A DNA stretch of 64,000 nucleotides from Symsagittifera roscoffensis (Eukaryota; Xenacoelomorpha; Acoela; Convolutidae): contig NC_087064.1 in assembly GCF_963678635.1 (NCBI RefSeq), positions 59,344,338-59,408,337 of the forward strand, read 5' to 3'. Both the position numbers and the translations under genes were made by a program. The notes beneath the pieces were generated by a model, which saw nothing but the letters and a program-made list of their open reading frames with translations, was not told where the DNA came from and searched no databases. This document shows, in pieces, positions 10,506-20,604 of the stretch. Within the stretch, counting starts at the first letter, position 1. Every line of letters begins with the position of its first letter.

Positions 10506-11121
10506 TCAAGGTCGAGCCGTATTTCTCGTCGCGTTCTTCTCAAGAGGGTCATTGGACACTTGTTTGCCCACAACCTGATGTTCGCTCGAGATCCTTTCTC
10601 TGCCCACATCCACTTCCCAGGTTTGTCCACTCGTCGAACCCTTTTTCAAACCTGCCTTCTGAGGTTTGAAGTCCTCCTCCGTTACCAGACTTGTCGAGAC
10701 CTCTATTTCTTTCGCTATTTCGGTTAGCCTCCTTGGTCCGGAGCTACTCTTGTAGGCTGTCGTCTTCCACCGCGCCAAAATCATGGGGGCGGTCTCCCTC
10801 AAGTTCTTTTCCGAAACAGCATCCACCGACGGGCTGCTCAACTCCTCCATCTCTCGCTTCCTTTTCCGAGACTTCTTTGCTTGAGGGTGTCGTCACTACC
10901 ATCACAGACTCGATCTCTCCTTCCCGGTCCGACCCTTCCAACTCGTGCCTCCACCCTGCTCGAGCCTTAAGGATATTAGTACTCTTAATCATATTACTAG
11001 TCTTAATCTTATCCTCCCCTTCAATTTTATTTATTTTATCATCATTCCTTGTTTTCAGTGTAGAGCCTTTTTTACATTCATCATCTTTGGTCTTCCGTCG
11101 CGTCTCCTTCAACTTGACCAT
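10506..11121 (-). pseudogene. Accessory region D1/D2, copy 2
   Basis: Frames 11121-10744 (125 aa, Lys/Glu-rich) and 10850-10506 (114 aa) overlap in different phases. The first starts only 12 nt after the stop of ORF C, so coupled translation or an ancestral fusion with C is plausible. No domain recognised. Confidence 0.4.
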
Positions 11122-11133
11122 CTAGCTCAGTAA

Positions 11134-12741
11134 CTACTCTCTTGCTTTCTCATCCAATCCGGTGGCCATCAACACTGGTTCTCCAAACTTGACCACCGTA
11201 TTCCACAGTTCTTCCTTAAAGTCATCTAGCGTGGTCTCGCTCTTCATCTCCTGGATAAATTCACTCAAGAAATCCTGCCAAGCCTTCTCCTTTAGAGTCC
11301 CCAGAAACATATCTTTGTTCCCCTCGAACGTATTCTTCTGCCTTTCTTCAGCACTCAAGAGTATCATTCCAATGTTAGAAGTCTCACTTGTCAATGGTAG
11401 CTCCAGGTTCTTACGGGGGGATGAGGTCAGTGGTGGCGTGGCGCTCTCCGCCCAATCGTCTCCGCTCAAGTCCCGCAGCAGCTCCTGGGCGGTGAAATTC
11501 CCCTCTGCTGGTTTCGGCTCAGGCGTATTCCCCACTTCCATTTCCTCCCCCGTTTCACTGAGAGTTTCGTCCATGCTCTCTTCTCCCGATTCAGCTTGTC
11601 TTCTCTCGAGTATCTTCCGGAATCGATCTTCTACAGGGCCAGTTCTCCTGTATCGAGGAGTGCCCACCGCCAGGGGTGAGGGTGTCGCGGGGTCTTGATT
11701 TTTATACACTGTCAGGGCTACATACAACGAGCCTGCCGCATCCAGCTCCTTCCTTTCTTGCCTCATTTTCACCTGTTCCAATCCGTAAGGTGCTCCATAC
11801 TTCCTGGTGGCAAACTTCATTTCGCCCTTCTGCGCAATGTGTCCTTCTTTCACGATCATCCTACCATCATCCCATATCGGTGGTCCACTCTCCAGGCTCG
11901 CCCGATCAAGCGTTCTCAAGATTTTCCGCACCTCGAAGTTTGGAGGCATTGAGCCCCTCATCTTCTTGACTTGAGTCGTCCATGAGTTAATCTTGATATC
12001 ACAAGTGTGAAAATAGACCGCCGCCGTGTATCCAATGAACAAGGGATCCCAGCCATCGGTGAATTCCACATGCTGTTTCTCCACCGTAGCTCCCGCGAAT
12101 AGGGATGGCACTACCAGGGGGCTGTTCATCCCCAGGGTCATTCTCCTGACTGTTGGGAACTCGGGAATGGTCGCGGGTAAGACTTCCTTCTCCAGTGTCG
12201 CCTCCAGCTCCTTTTTTACCAACTCAAAGCTCTTTTTCCAGTCGGGGATTCTCAAGATCTCTTGTCCGTTCGCCGTCAGGGGATTCAGGTTCCAAAACTT
12301 GGGATACGTCTCTATGGGGCCTTCACGTTTTCCCCCCATCCTGCACTGCAATTGCCCCCGGAAATTGAATACTACCATCACGGGATCTTTCACCTTCCCG
12401 AAGGGCACTGTGTTACTCATCCGCGCCCTGAGCACCTCTTGTTGACACCAGTTCAGCGCCGTCCCATCCAACACGCTTATTAAACTCATGTGCACTACTG
12501 AATGGCGGTATGCAGCCACTAGAGGGTCCGTAAAAGCGTATGTCACCGCTGGGGCGTAGATACTAGTCACAACTTCCTCTAGTCCCCTGATCATTCCCAC
12601 CGGGTCTGACCTCATCACCAGGCATAGATCTGTCAGTAGAGGGATACCACCATTCGCCTCCCTCCATTCCTCTCTAGTCTTCAGGTTCTTTTCTTCACAG
12701 GTCATGTGTCGGTTCTGCATCAGTAGATATTCCACCAGCAA
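11134..12741 (-). CDS. Accessory protein C, main part (535 aa), unrecognised
   Basis: 535-codon open frame. The N-terminal two thirds is globular in composition (WDPLFIGYTAAVYF near residue 230; GPPIWDDGRMIVKEGH near 290). The last third is acidic and low-complexity (TLSETGEEMEVG) and ends in a helical EEL/DDF-rich tail. The true N-terminus lies upstream: frame 12780-13055 reads into this one after a single frameshift near 12780-12830, so the ancestral protein was about 630 aa. I see no catalytic motif. Its position between the second SGNH-like ORF and D suggests it belongs to the same expression unit. Confidence 0.55.
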   Translation of the reverse strand: MLVEYLLMQNRHMTCEEKNLKTREEWREANGGIPLLTDLCLVMRSDPVGMIRGLEEVVTSIYAPAVTYAFTDPLVAAYRHSVVHMSLISVLDGTALNWCQQEVLRARMSNTVPFGKVKDPVMVVFNFRGQLQCRMGGKREGPIETYPKFWNLNPLTANGQEILRIPDWKKSFELVKKELEATLEKEVLPATIPEFPTVRRMTLGMNSPLVVPSLFAGATVEKQHVEFTDGWDPLFIGYTAAVYFHTCDIKINSWTTQVKKMRGSMPPNFEVRKILRTLDRASLESGPPIWDDGRMIVKEGHIAQKGEMKFATRKYGAPYGLEQVKMRQERKELDAAGSLYVALTVYKNQDPATPSPLAVGTPRYRRTGPVEDRFRKILERRQAESGEESMDETLSETGEEMEVGNTPEPKPAEGNFTAQELLRDLSGDDWAESATPPLTSSPRKNLELPLTSETSNIGMILLSAEERQKNTFEGNKDMFLGTLKEKAWQDFLSEFIQEMKSETTLDDFKEELWNTVVKFGEPVLMATGLDEKARE

Positions 12742-12779
12742 CGTCTTCAGCCCCGCCGCACACTTGTATGAATACGTGT

Positions 12780-13055
12780 CTATGCTCGGTGACTTTTTCC
12801 CATCGACAAGGGCTTTCCATAATTCATCAGCCGATGGAATGACACCAATTCGCCATGAGTCAGGAGCACCAGCGCCAGATATCCATCAATCCGAAGTGTC
12901 TCCACACCCCGGCTGAACATATAAGCTGGTCCCATGTTAAACAGGTATCTCGGGTAGACTAAGTACAGGGCTAACAAGAGACTTATGGGCATGTTCAAGA
13001 GCTCTTGCACAAAGGCCCCGAAAATGGTCTCTTTTGCACAAAACACTCCAGCCAT
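12780..13055 (-). CDS. Accessory protein C, N-terminal fragment (91 aa)
   Basis: Starts MAGVFCAKETIFGAF and contains a hydrophobic run (MPISLLLALYLVYPRYLF, residues about 22-39) that could be a membrane-associated helix or a buried core. It starts 12 nt after the stop of ORF B and loses frame just before its coding continuation in 11134-12741. Treat the two as one broken gene. Confidence 0.45.
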   Translation of the reverse strand: MAGVFCAKETIFGAFVQELLNMPISLLLALYLVYPRYLFNMGPAYMFSRGVETLRIDGYLALVLLTHGELVSFHRLMNYGKPLSMGKSHRA

Positions 13056-13067
13056 GTACCTCTTCTC

Positions 13068-14873
13068 CTAACAAGGACTCAAGAATCCCAGTATCTCGTG
13101 ATCTCTCCTCGTCTTCAGCTCACCTTTTGCATGCCCCCGCCAAAATCCTCCAATGGTGACCTCACTAGCTGCCGTGACAAACCTGGCCACCGTCATCTCC
13201 CTGTTCTCGGCTATCTCCAATTGTTCCTCGAGAAATTCCCAGATCTGCGTCACGAGAGCTGGGGCACTCTCCCTTGTCTTGTCAGTAGCATTCTCGAGTC
13301 TGAGTGTCAAAAACGGCCACCTACTTCTCTCTTGCGTTAGTCGATATATCATCGACTCCAGTTGCTTCTCAGTCGCAGCCACGTTCTTCCTTTCGTTGCT
13401 TGGTCCCTTCGATTTACTCGTGGAACTCGTGATGGTCACGTCCATGTATCGGAACCACAAGCTGGCTGTCAGATGACTTATTACCGGGTGGTCATCCCCT
13501 ATTGTCGGATTGAGTTTCAGCTGCCTGGCGAAGTTCGAAATCTCGTGTAAGAGGACCTCATCCAGCACAATGAGTATATCTGCTAATTCATAGAATCCCC
13601 TCAAGGCATGGGATACATCCGCCCACGCCGCCGCCAGTTCTGACTTCCGTAATCTCAAGTTCGTAGGTTCCAGCTCTCGGTTGGGAGCTGCCATCAGGAT
13701 CCGCCATGCGTTCCCTTCAGCTATCAGAATCAAAATAGCATACACAAACTGCAGAGCAGGGGGCATGCTTGCGTATCCGGGGGATGTCGTGAATACCACC
13801 CTCATTTTGGATCCAAATCGCGAACTGACATTTTCCTGCACCTCATTCATCGCGGCAAACAGCGTCTGTATGGCCTCCCATATCTTGTTTGGCATAGGCT
13901 CGTCCCCTTTCAGCTGCTCTAGAAGCCCAGCCGCATGCAGGTGATCATTCATTCTCGCGAACAGCAGCAGCTCTGGTTCGCAAGGCGTTTCCGATTTTAT
14001 CGCCACCACCAAGGTCAACATCTGGTTCAATTCGGCACCCGGCAACAAGTATACTAGAGTTTCCGGCCAAAATAACATGCGAGATGCTCCTTCGAAGTCC
14101 GACCCCGTCACAATGATCACTCTGGCGGCCGCTGGATCTGCTCTGTCATACACCGCCAGTGTCTTGGCTAATTGAGCACTGCCGCAGGGTTTCCCATATC
14201 TCGGGTCATCTGCAAACTTCGAACCCTCGTAGGCGGCGTCTGGCAATTCCATCTCCCTTGGATCCAGTAGCTTGTCCACCAACCTCAACTCTGCAGGAGT
14301 CGCCAATCTGATTCTGGCAATATTTGTCCTGTGTTTAGGCGGCTCCACTATGAGGCCCGGACTCCCCAGCAACTTGAGAGGTCTGTAATTTATCGGTGCC
14401 ATGACTGATTTCGTGGGAACCCCAGTTAGATCAGCCGTCTTCATCATTCTTGCTCTTGAGAAATGTGCTTCATGTGCCTTCAACCAGTCTACGCACTGGT
14501 GTCGACTCAAGTCCTCGTGTGACACGTGCTTGAGCCCCAGGACTTCTTCCAACTCTTGTCTGCACTCCAGATCCTCTAGGTCCAACTCCTTCAGCTTCTC
14601 CAAATACGGCGTCCTACTTGCCTCCGCTGTCTTCTCTACTCTCTTATCCTCCACCACTACCACTGAGGATACCACTGAACTCTGGGGCGTCGATGACTCC
14701 ACTTCTTCAGCTTCCATCGGCGTGGAACCTGGTAATCTGGTTCGGCTGCTTCTCGAGCTATCTCTTGAGTTGACTCCCGCTCCCAGGCGACTGGACAGGG
14801 GTCTTGTGGCAAGGAAAGGAGGTTTCGGGGGTGGACCGAATGTGACTCTCAAGCAAATCTGCCTCCAACTCAT
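13068..14873 (-). CDS. Accessory protein B (601 aa), possible degenerate SGNH-fold protein
   Basis: Uninterrupted 601-aa frame. Residues 1-100 are a Ser/Pro/Glu-rich linker. From about residue 245 the order of elements resembles an SGNH hydrolase: a strand followed by TGSDFEGASRML (where GDS would sit), LLPGAEL, then ELLLFARMNDHLHAAG (like the GxND block), a strand with TTSPGYASM, and a late IGDDHP (like DxxH). The nucleophile block reads GSD rather than GDS, so catalysis is doubtful. It overlaps the end of the upstream SGNH frame by 116 nt. It could be a diverged paralogue of that domain. Family assignment rests on pattern only. Confidence 0.5.
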   Translation of the reverse strand: MSWRQICLRVTFGPPPKPPFLATRPLSSRLGAGVNSRDSSRSSRTRLPGSTPMEAEEVESSTPQSSVVSSVVVVEDKRVEKTAEASRTPYLEKLKELDLEDLECRQELEEVLGLKHVSHEDLSRHQCVDWLKAHEAHFSRARMMKTADLTGVPTKSVMAPINYRPLKLLGSPGLIVEPPKHRTNIARIRLATPAELRLVDKLLDPREMELPDAAYEGSKFADDPRYGKPCGSAQLAKTLAVYDRADPAAARVIIVTGSDFEGASRMLFWPETLVYLLPGAELNQMLTLVVAIKSETPCEPELLLFARMNDHLHAAGLLEQLKGDEPMPNKIWEAIQTLFAAMNEVQENVSSRFGSKMRVVFTTSPGYASMPPALQFVYAILILIAEGNAWRILMAAPNRELEPTNLRLRKSELAAAWADVSHALRGFYELADILIVLDEVLLHEISNFARQLKLNPTIGDDHPVISHLTASLWFRYMDVTITSSTSKSKGPSNERKNVAATEKQLESMIYRLTQERSRWPFLTLRLENATDKTRESAPALVTQIWEFLEEQLEIAENREMTVARFVTAASEVTIGGFWRGHAKGELKTRRDHEILGFLSPC

Positions 14874-16601
14874 TTATATGTCTCTGGAAGACATCATTCA
14901 ACCACTCCACGCCCCTAGGCCTATCGAAGTGGATCCCATCTGAGGACGCATCCTCTGGGAAAGACTGCTCCATCTGGTCGGCTACGTCCAACAGTCTGAT
15001 GGGGAGAACGCTCATTCGATGTATCTGTTTGATTACCCCGTTCAGGACTCGTACTTTCTCGTTCATCTCCATCGCATGTTGGTCGGCCATCATGTTTTAA
15101 GGAATGGTGCAAACGGCGAGTATGACAGGATCCATCTGAATCCTTAACTCCTCCAAGATGCAGCTCATTTTGTCGTGTAACCTCATGACTTTCCTTAATT
15201 CTCCTCTGGACACATCATTGGTCCCCATCAGTAGGTCACCGTGTACATCTTCGCCATCCCTACCATCTCGAGTGATGCCAACATCTGCGGTGTTGCGGCT
15301 CCAGAAAAACTCAAGACTCCAGTCTACCAGTGCGACTGGATTCGGGTCAGCACCCGTATCAAGCTGTCCCCTACGATCAGATGAACTGCACCCTCAGGTA
15401 TTCGCGGCTGTGTGTAATATTCAGCCCAGGACGCATCATGGAAGCAATCGCTTCTCGCCCGCTGCGCCGCGTTCCAATCCATACGATTGTGCCGGTGGTA
15501 TCTGCCCTCCGTGTTCTTCTTGTCGCTCACGATCACCACACTCCTGACCGGTTGCTCTCTCCAAGTCGGGGGTACCTCCGCTTGAGCTGGATTTTCGCGA
15601 CTCCTCAGCTGTAACCTCTCGTGTAATTCCTTAAGACGCGACGAGCTCCCGCTCACCTGACTGCTGCTCGTGGTTGAGCTCGGGGTGTATCCCGGCAGTG
15701 CCACGTCCATCAACGGGCGTATTGGTTGCGTTGTCTCTGAACCGCGCAGGGAGGATGCTGGTTCGGTTGGTATCCATACTTCCAGCCCCTCGTTCATGTG
15801 TTCTTGAGCCGCACGGTTCAAGTTGAATCTCCCCTTCGACCTGGGAGCCTCATCCACATCCATACGCGACTCCGGTCTTGAGCTCGCAACAGCTCGTTCC
15901 GACGTCCTGGTTTCCTTCTGCTTTTGTTGGTCGAGCTCTCGTTGTCGTCTCTGGATTCTTTCCAGCTCCGACTTCAACTGCTCGCAATTCGCTGCGTTCT
16001 CTCTCACCCTCTGCTCCTGCTGGTGCTCTGCTCTCAGCATCTCAAGGTCACGACGCGCCTGATCTTTTTCCAGGTTCGCTTGATTTCTCTCGAGTTTCGC
16101 GCTATCTCGGTCAAGATTCGCTTTGTTCTTTTCTCTCTGCGCCCTTTCGAGTTCCTTTTTCAAGTTACTGAGGTCGGGATACGTCTCTTCCGTTTGCTGG
16201 GCTCGCGTCATAGAAGGTGGCCTCCTCGCGGACTGGCTAGCCGATCTTGCTGACGGTCTGACCGGCAATGGGAATTCTCCCGCGCCGTACTCAGTGGTAT
16301 TGCCTAAGCCAGTATTCCTCGCCAAGTCGAATCCTCTCATCACTCCATCCACATTCCAGGATAGCCATATCGTCTGTTCTTGATTGCATATACCTTCCGT
16401 GGTGTAGCCCACCATCAAGACAGCTTCGGTCGCGGACTCCCTGCACTCACCTTGCTCCTCTAACTGAAGGATGGCATTCAACATCACTGCCATCCTCTCG
16501 TCCACTTGGGTGTAGTCCAGGTCCCTCAAACGCCTGTATAACTCATCGAGCGTCGGCCTCTTAAGTGCCGCAGGCATAGACTTCCAAAATCGATCTGCCA
16601 T
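14758..16601 (-). pseudogene. Accessory protein A: coiled coil plus SGNH/GDSL esterase domain, broken
   Basis: The N-terminal frame 16601-15324 (425 aa) has a charged heptad-like coiled coil at residues about 148-230 and a Ser/Arg linker, and ends just after GDSLIRVL, the nucleophile block of SGNH hydrolases. A TAG follows. The rest of the domain is visible in shifted frames: GTNDVSRG (block III) near 15215-15235, and DGIHFD (block V, catalytic Asp-x-x-His) near 14930-14950 in the frame 15093-14758. All three SGNH blocks are therefore present in correct order and spacing but separated by one stop and at least one frameshift. SGNH esterases in retroelements are known from some CR1-type LINEs and rotifer terminons; here the domain follows a Ty3-type pol. 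Substrate unknown. Confidence 0.65.
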
Positions 16602-16632
16602 TTTTTAGAACTTCTAGTTTATCTCGCGCAGC

Positions 16633-16710
16633 AACCAACTGGTGAATTACCGAACCAACTCGTGAATTACCGAACCAACTCGTGAATTAACGAACCAACT
16701 CGTGAATTAC
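16633..16710. repeat. 19-bp tandem repeats upstream of the accessory block
   Basis: About four units of gaaccaactcgtgaattac. A second run of about three units lies at 20128-20190 because of the 3.48-kb duplication. It sits in the 0.5-kb gap between the macro-domain ORF and accessory ORF A (start 16601), where a separate promoter, splice acceptor or translation signal for the accessory genes would be expected. That role is inference. Confidence 0.7.
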
Positions 16711-17123
16711 GTACCAATTTGAGTACTTGAGAAATCTTTTCTGAATGTTTCTGATCGTGAACTTTGTTCAAGATCTTCTATTCTTTTTTCAATAAGTGTG
16801 TTCTAGTCGTCAACTTTGGTTCTGATCAAATCAATCTGAGAGTAAAATCCACTTTTTAGACTAAGGTGTCATATTCCTAACCTAAACCCCCCCCCATTAT
16901 TGTAGTTAAAACCTTATCCCTCCGTTCGTTTTACTAAAATAATTCAATTGGAAGTTTTTAAGAACATGCAGATTCATCTAATGTTTTAGCACCATCATTT
17001 TTTAAATTATAATTGTCATGCCAATCACGTTAAAATCCATCTAGCTGCCCCGAAGTCCCCATGTACCCTTACTCAAGATCCACATGTACCCCCAACTCGA
17101 GACCTCCGTTGTCCACCCGTATC
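16711..17123. other. Spacer between macro ORF and accessory ORF A
   Basis: Non-coding, AT-rich, with a run of nine to ten C near 16888. The identical spacer is at about 20191-20604, where the C run is one base longer. No gene seen. Confidence 0.5.
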
Positions 17124-17504
17124 TCAGGCGATACTCAAGTAGTACTTCTTGTGTAGGTGTACCATTATCTCTGTTTCTGCGAACACCACGTGTAGGATGG
17201 CATACAACTCCCTTGGGCTCAACTTGCCCCTATTTGGGTCATAAACTGGCATCGAGACCTCCATTACCCCTCTTTCAATCATGAAATCCCTCAGCCTCGT
17301 TAGTACCAACATCACGTGCTCAGGATCTATCGTATTCCTTTCATTGACCCTCATCACTAGAAAGCACAGGTATTTGCCCGGGACTTGTGCCACTGATGGG
17401 GGAAGCGCAGCCATTCCTCCCAGCCCCGGTCTCTGTCTGAACAGAAACTCCACGTTCTGGTATTCTCTCTTGAAGTCAGCCTCCAGTCTCGATTTGAAGC
17501 TCAT
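17124..17504 (-). CDS. Macro domain downstream of integrase, left copy
   Basis: Identical in sequence to 20605-20985; see that entry for the domain description. This copy is the one that leads directly into the accessory block on the minus strand (ORF A starts 523 nt downstream), so it occupies the ancestral 3' position. Confidence 0.55.
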   Translation of the reverse strand: MSFKSRLEADFKREYQNVEFLFRQRPGLGGMAALPPSVAQVPGKYLCFLVMRVNERNTIDPEHVMLVLTRLRDFMIERGVMEVSMPVYDPNRGKLSPRELYAILHVVFAETEIMVHLHKKYYLSIA

Positions 17505-17563
17505 GTCCGCCGTTATACAGATCGTGCTAGTCCTGTCTGACAGAATGAAGTCGCTGTCCGTTA

Positions 17564-19402
17564 TTAGGATGTTCTCCCAGAATTCATTGGGGATTTAAAT
17601 TTCGTTTTGAAATTTTGTCCTATGGTAGGTTCAGCTTCTTCTTCGCCCAATTCTAGTCCGTTGGTCTCTCTCACTTCCCTCAGTTTCTTTATTATCAAAT
17701 TTTTGGTATGGGTAAGTCCTACACCCACTCCCCGGACAAAAATATTTATCGACGTCCCCGTCGATGATGCTGGGTCTAAATTCTCTGGGGGTATTTCTAG
17801 CGGCTTGTCGGTTGCTGTCCAACCGAAGAGGGGATCTTCCATTTTCACATGTTGTTCTGCTGACACGTCGACCTGTTTGATGCTTAGCCCTTCGTCTACT
17901 TCGCTCTTGACCCCACGCATCCACTCTAGTATTCTCAGGTTCGTGTTCTCCCTCCTCTCTATCTCGCTCTGTTCCAGAACTGTTTCTTGTTCTGGTGTGG
18001 AGTAATTCTCCTTTGGATAGTGTTCACTGTCGTTGATGATTTGCCATTCATCGCCTGCCACCAATTCGCCCACACTCATTAAATCGTTACAAATTTCATC
18101 AGGCCTTATCTTGTCAATTAAGAAGTCATCCTCGTACTTATTGTACCTCATGCCCGTCCGTTTACGATTACCGCTCCTGGTTCCTGCTGTCCGCAAGTCC
18201 GGTTCCGTCCACTTTGGCACCTCGTTCTGCTCCCGATCGTTCCAGTCTTCTTCCACAAAGGACTCTGCCTCTGAATCCGCTTCTATTTTTTCATTGTCAT
18301 CCAGACTCAAGCCCTCGTTGCCATCGTTTTTCTCTCGGATGCCTTTTTCATTCACCTCGCAAGCTGGTTCCACCAATAGGTACTCGAGTCCCTCCATGTT
18401 CTGCGGTACGCACCAGTCTTCTGGGGATGGGACATGAGGTTTCAAGTTTTCATATTGCGCTGCACGCCCCGTACTCAAGCGGTAAAACCGTCCTTGCTGG
18501 TGCACTTCCGTTATCATGAACGGTCCTCTCCATTTCTTAAGTTGTTTCTTTATCCCTTTGGGAGGTATAACATTCTGGAAGACCCAGACGTATTGGCCCA
18601 CTGCATATGGTTTCGCTTGCAGTATTTTCTCATCGTATTTCTTCCGCTGTCTCATTTGCGCTTGCGCTGTGTTCCTCCTGCAGAGCTCGTTTAGTTCCTG
18701 CTGTCTCTTAACCGCTTCTTTCACATAAGCTTGAGGCGATGTCTTTTTCCCTTCGTATTCTGGGTAAAAGAGTGTTAGAGGCACTGCTATTTCTCTGCCC
18801 GTCAACATCATGAAGGGACTGATTCCTGTTGTTGAGTGTTGCGTACTGTTGTACGCCCCTACCACCTGCGGCAGATACTTATCCCAATCCGTCATGTACC
18901 TTGAGCAGTATACCCTCAGCATGTTCACCAACGTTCTTTTCTGCCTCTCCACCAACCCCCCGTTGGTCTGGGGATGGTAGGACGTTGAGTGCGCTTGAGC
19001 TATGTGAGACCTCTTCATCAATTCTTTCGTTAAATCCCCCACGAAGGCTTTGCCGTTGTCCGACTGAAATGTCCTGGGACAGCCATACCTTGATATCCAG
19101 TGTGTTATCAGGTGATCACAAGTTTCCTCTGCCGAGGCTGTCTGACACGGCACCGCTTCCGCCAGCTTTGTGAAGTGATCTACTATGACTAGTATCTGGT
19201 TATATCCTGACTCTAACATACAGATCTTTTGGTGGTCTATTTGCAAAACTTCATTGAACTCCGAGCTCTCAACGGACTTGAGTGGAAACTTCATCTTCCT
19301 TGGGTCTTTCACTTGCAGGCATGCTAAGCATGCATTTACCCATCTCTCGCAGGCTTTCCTTAATCCTGGCCAGTCAAACCTGTGAAGTATTCTCTGTTGC
19401 AC
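17564..19402 (-). CDS. Integrase and C-terminal tail, left duplicate (612 aa)
   Basis: Near-identical to 21045-22883 with an inserted Gly before the catalytic Glu region (TNGGLVERQ), which falls inside the loop next to the active site, and a two-for-one residue change near residue 410. It starts within the H2C2 region, keeping CLAC but not the histidines in frame. RT and RNase H are absent upstream because the duplication starts in the connector, so this copy could not be made as part of a complete polyprotein. Confidence 0.75.
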   Translation of the reverse strand: MQQRILHRFDWPGLRKACERWVNACLACLQVKDPRKMKFPLKSVESSEFNEVLQIDHQKICMLESGYNQILVIVDHFTKLAEAVPCQTASAEETCDHLITHWISRYGCPRTFQSDNGKAFVGDLTKELMKRSHIAQAHSTSYHPQTNGGLVERQKRTLVNMLRVYCSRYMTDWDKYLPQVVGAYNSTQHSTTGISPFMMLTGREIAVPLTLFYPEYEGKKTSPQAYVKEAVKRQQELNELCRRNTAQAQMRQRKKYDEKILQAKPYAVGQYVWVFQNVIPPKGIKKQLKKWRGPFMITEVHQQGRFYRLSTGRAAQYENLKPHVPSPEDWCVPQNMEGLEYLLVEPACEVNEKGIREKNDGNEGLSLDDNEKIEADSEAESFVEEDWNDREQNEVPKWTEPDLRTAGTRSGNRKRTGMRYNKYEDDFLIDKIRPDEICNDLMSVGELVAGDEWQIINDSEHYPKENYSTPEQETVLEQSEIERRENTNLRILEWMRGVKSEVDEGLSIKQVDVSAEQHVKMEDPLFGWTATDKPLEIPPENLDPASSTGTSINIFVRGVGVGLTHTKNLIIKKLREVRETNGLELGEEEAEPTIGQNFKTKFKSPMNSGRTS

Positions 19403-20119
19403 CTTGCATATTCCCTGGTGTCAGTCTTCAGTCTGAATAACACTTCAGTCTGATACAACTGTGGCAATATGATGAGGTTATGCTTGTGCAGTGTCTTCTC
19501 TTCATCCTTTCTCTTGCACGCTACCATCCCATCAGCCGTGTGATAGAGTAAATGCTTTCTTTCTTTGTAGAACTCGCTCATGATCTTGTAGCTGTCTTCT
19601 TCCAGGTCCCCCTTCTCTTTGGATCCCGTCCGGATCCATTTGGAGAGGTTACTTGTCATCTTGTCATTCTTTTGGGCTCTTATTCGATCCGACAGCCGGT
19701 ATCTCGCCTTGACATGTTCCTTTAGTGCCATTATCTGACCATTCATTTCCCCCGGGTTGTGGATGTCATCTTTCAGTTTAACGCACACTATCCTTTTCAT
19801 GATCTTCCTGTTGTCCTCTGGCACCAGATTTGTTCTGACATTCGAGTTGCAAGATAGTTCCCTGAACGGTTTCCTCGATACTGCAATTTTCTCAAGCTCT
19901 TCGCCTCTTCTTGCTGATCCAAGTTATATGTTCCTGATGAGGGATCCGTCTGCAACTCCCTGTCGCGGTATCTCATCTTCTCTTCGGCCAGTATCATGCA
20001 CAGACTATCTATGTCGTCGCTGCAGCCCTCTGAATCTTCATCCCATTCTTCACGCTCCCCGGACAATTTTCCTTCTCCAACATCTTCTTCCTCTGTGGGC
20101 CACCACTCCCCGGACTCTG
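19360..20119 (-). pseudogene. Connector region, left duplicate, truncated
   Basis: Frames 19824-19360 and 20066-19797 repeat the connector between RNase H and integrase found intact at 22841-23590. The upstream part is cut by the duplication junction near 20119. Confidence 0.6.
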
Positions 20120-20604
20120 TGAAGATTCACCGAACCAACTCGTGAATTACCGAACCAACTCGTGAATTAACGAACCAACTCGTGAATTACGTACCAATTT
20201 GAGTACTTGAGAAATCTTTTCTGAATGTTTCTGATCGTGAACTTTGTTCAAGATCTTCTATTCTTTTTTCAATAAGTGTGTTCTAGTCGTCAACTTTGGT
20301 TCTGATCAAATCAATCTGAGAGTAAAATCCACTTTTTAGACTAAGGTGTCATATTCCTAACCTAAACCCCCCCCCCATTATTGTAGTTAAAACCTTATCC
20401 CTCCGTTCGTTTTACTAAAATAATTCAATTGGAAGTTTTTAAGAACATGCAGATTCATCTAATGTTTTAGCACCATCATTTTTTAAATTATAATTGTCAT
20501 GCCAATCACGTTAAAATCCATCTAGCTGCCCCGAAGTCCCCATGTACCCTAACTCAAGATCCACATGTACCCCCAACTCGAGACCTCCGTTGTCCACCCG
20601 TATC

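Larger units (their letters stand above)
8245..11255. repeat. 1.51-kb tandem duplication inside accessory genes
   Basis: 8245-9745 repeats at 9755-11255 with an offset of 1510 and very few differences (for example 9733/11240, 8855/10365, 9366/10876). The junction carries 9 extra bases (9746-9754) that are the exact reverse complement of 9764-9772. This makes 12-bp inverted arms at 9745-9756 and 9762-9773. The duplication truncates ORF E in the right-hand copy. It is a recent event or an assembly artefact. Confidence 0.85.
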
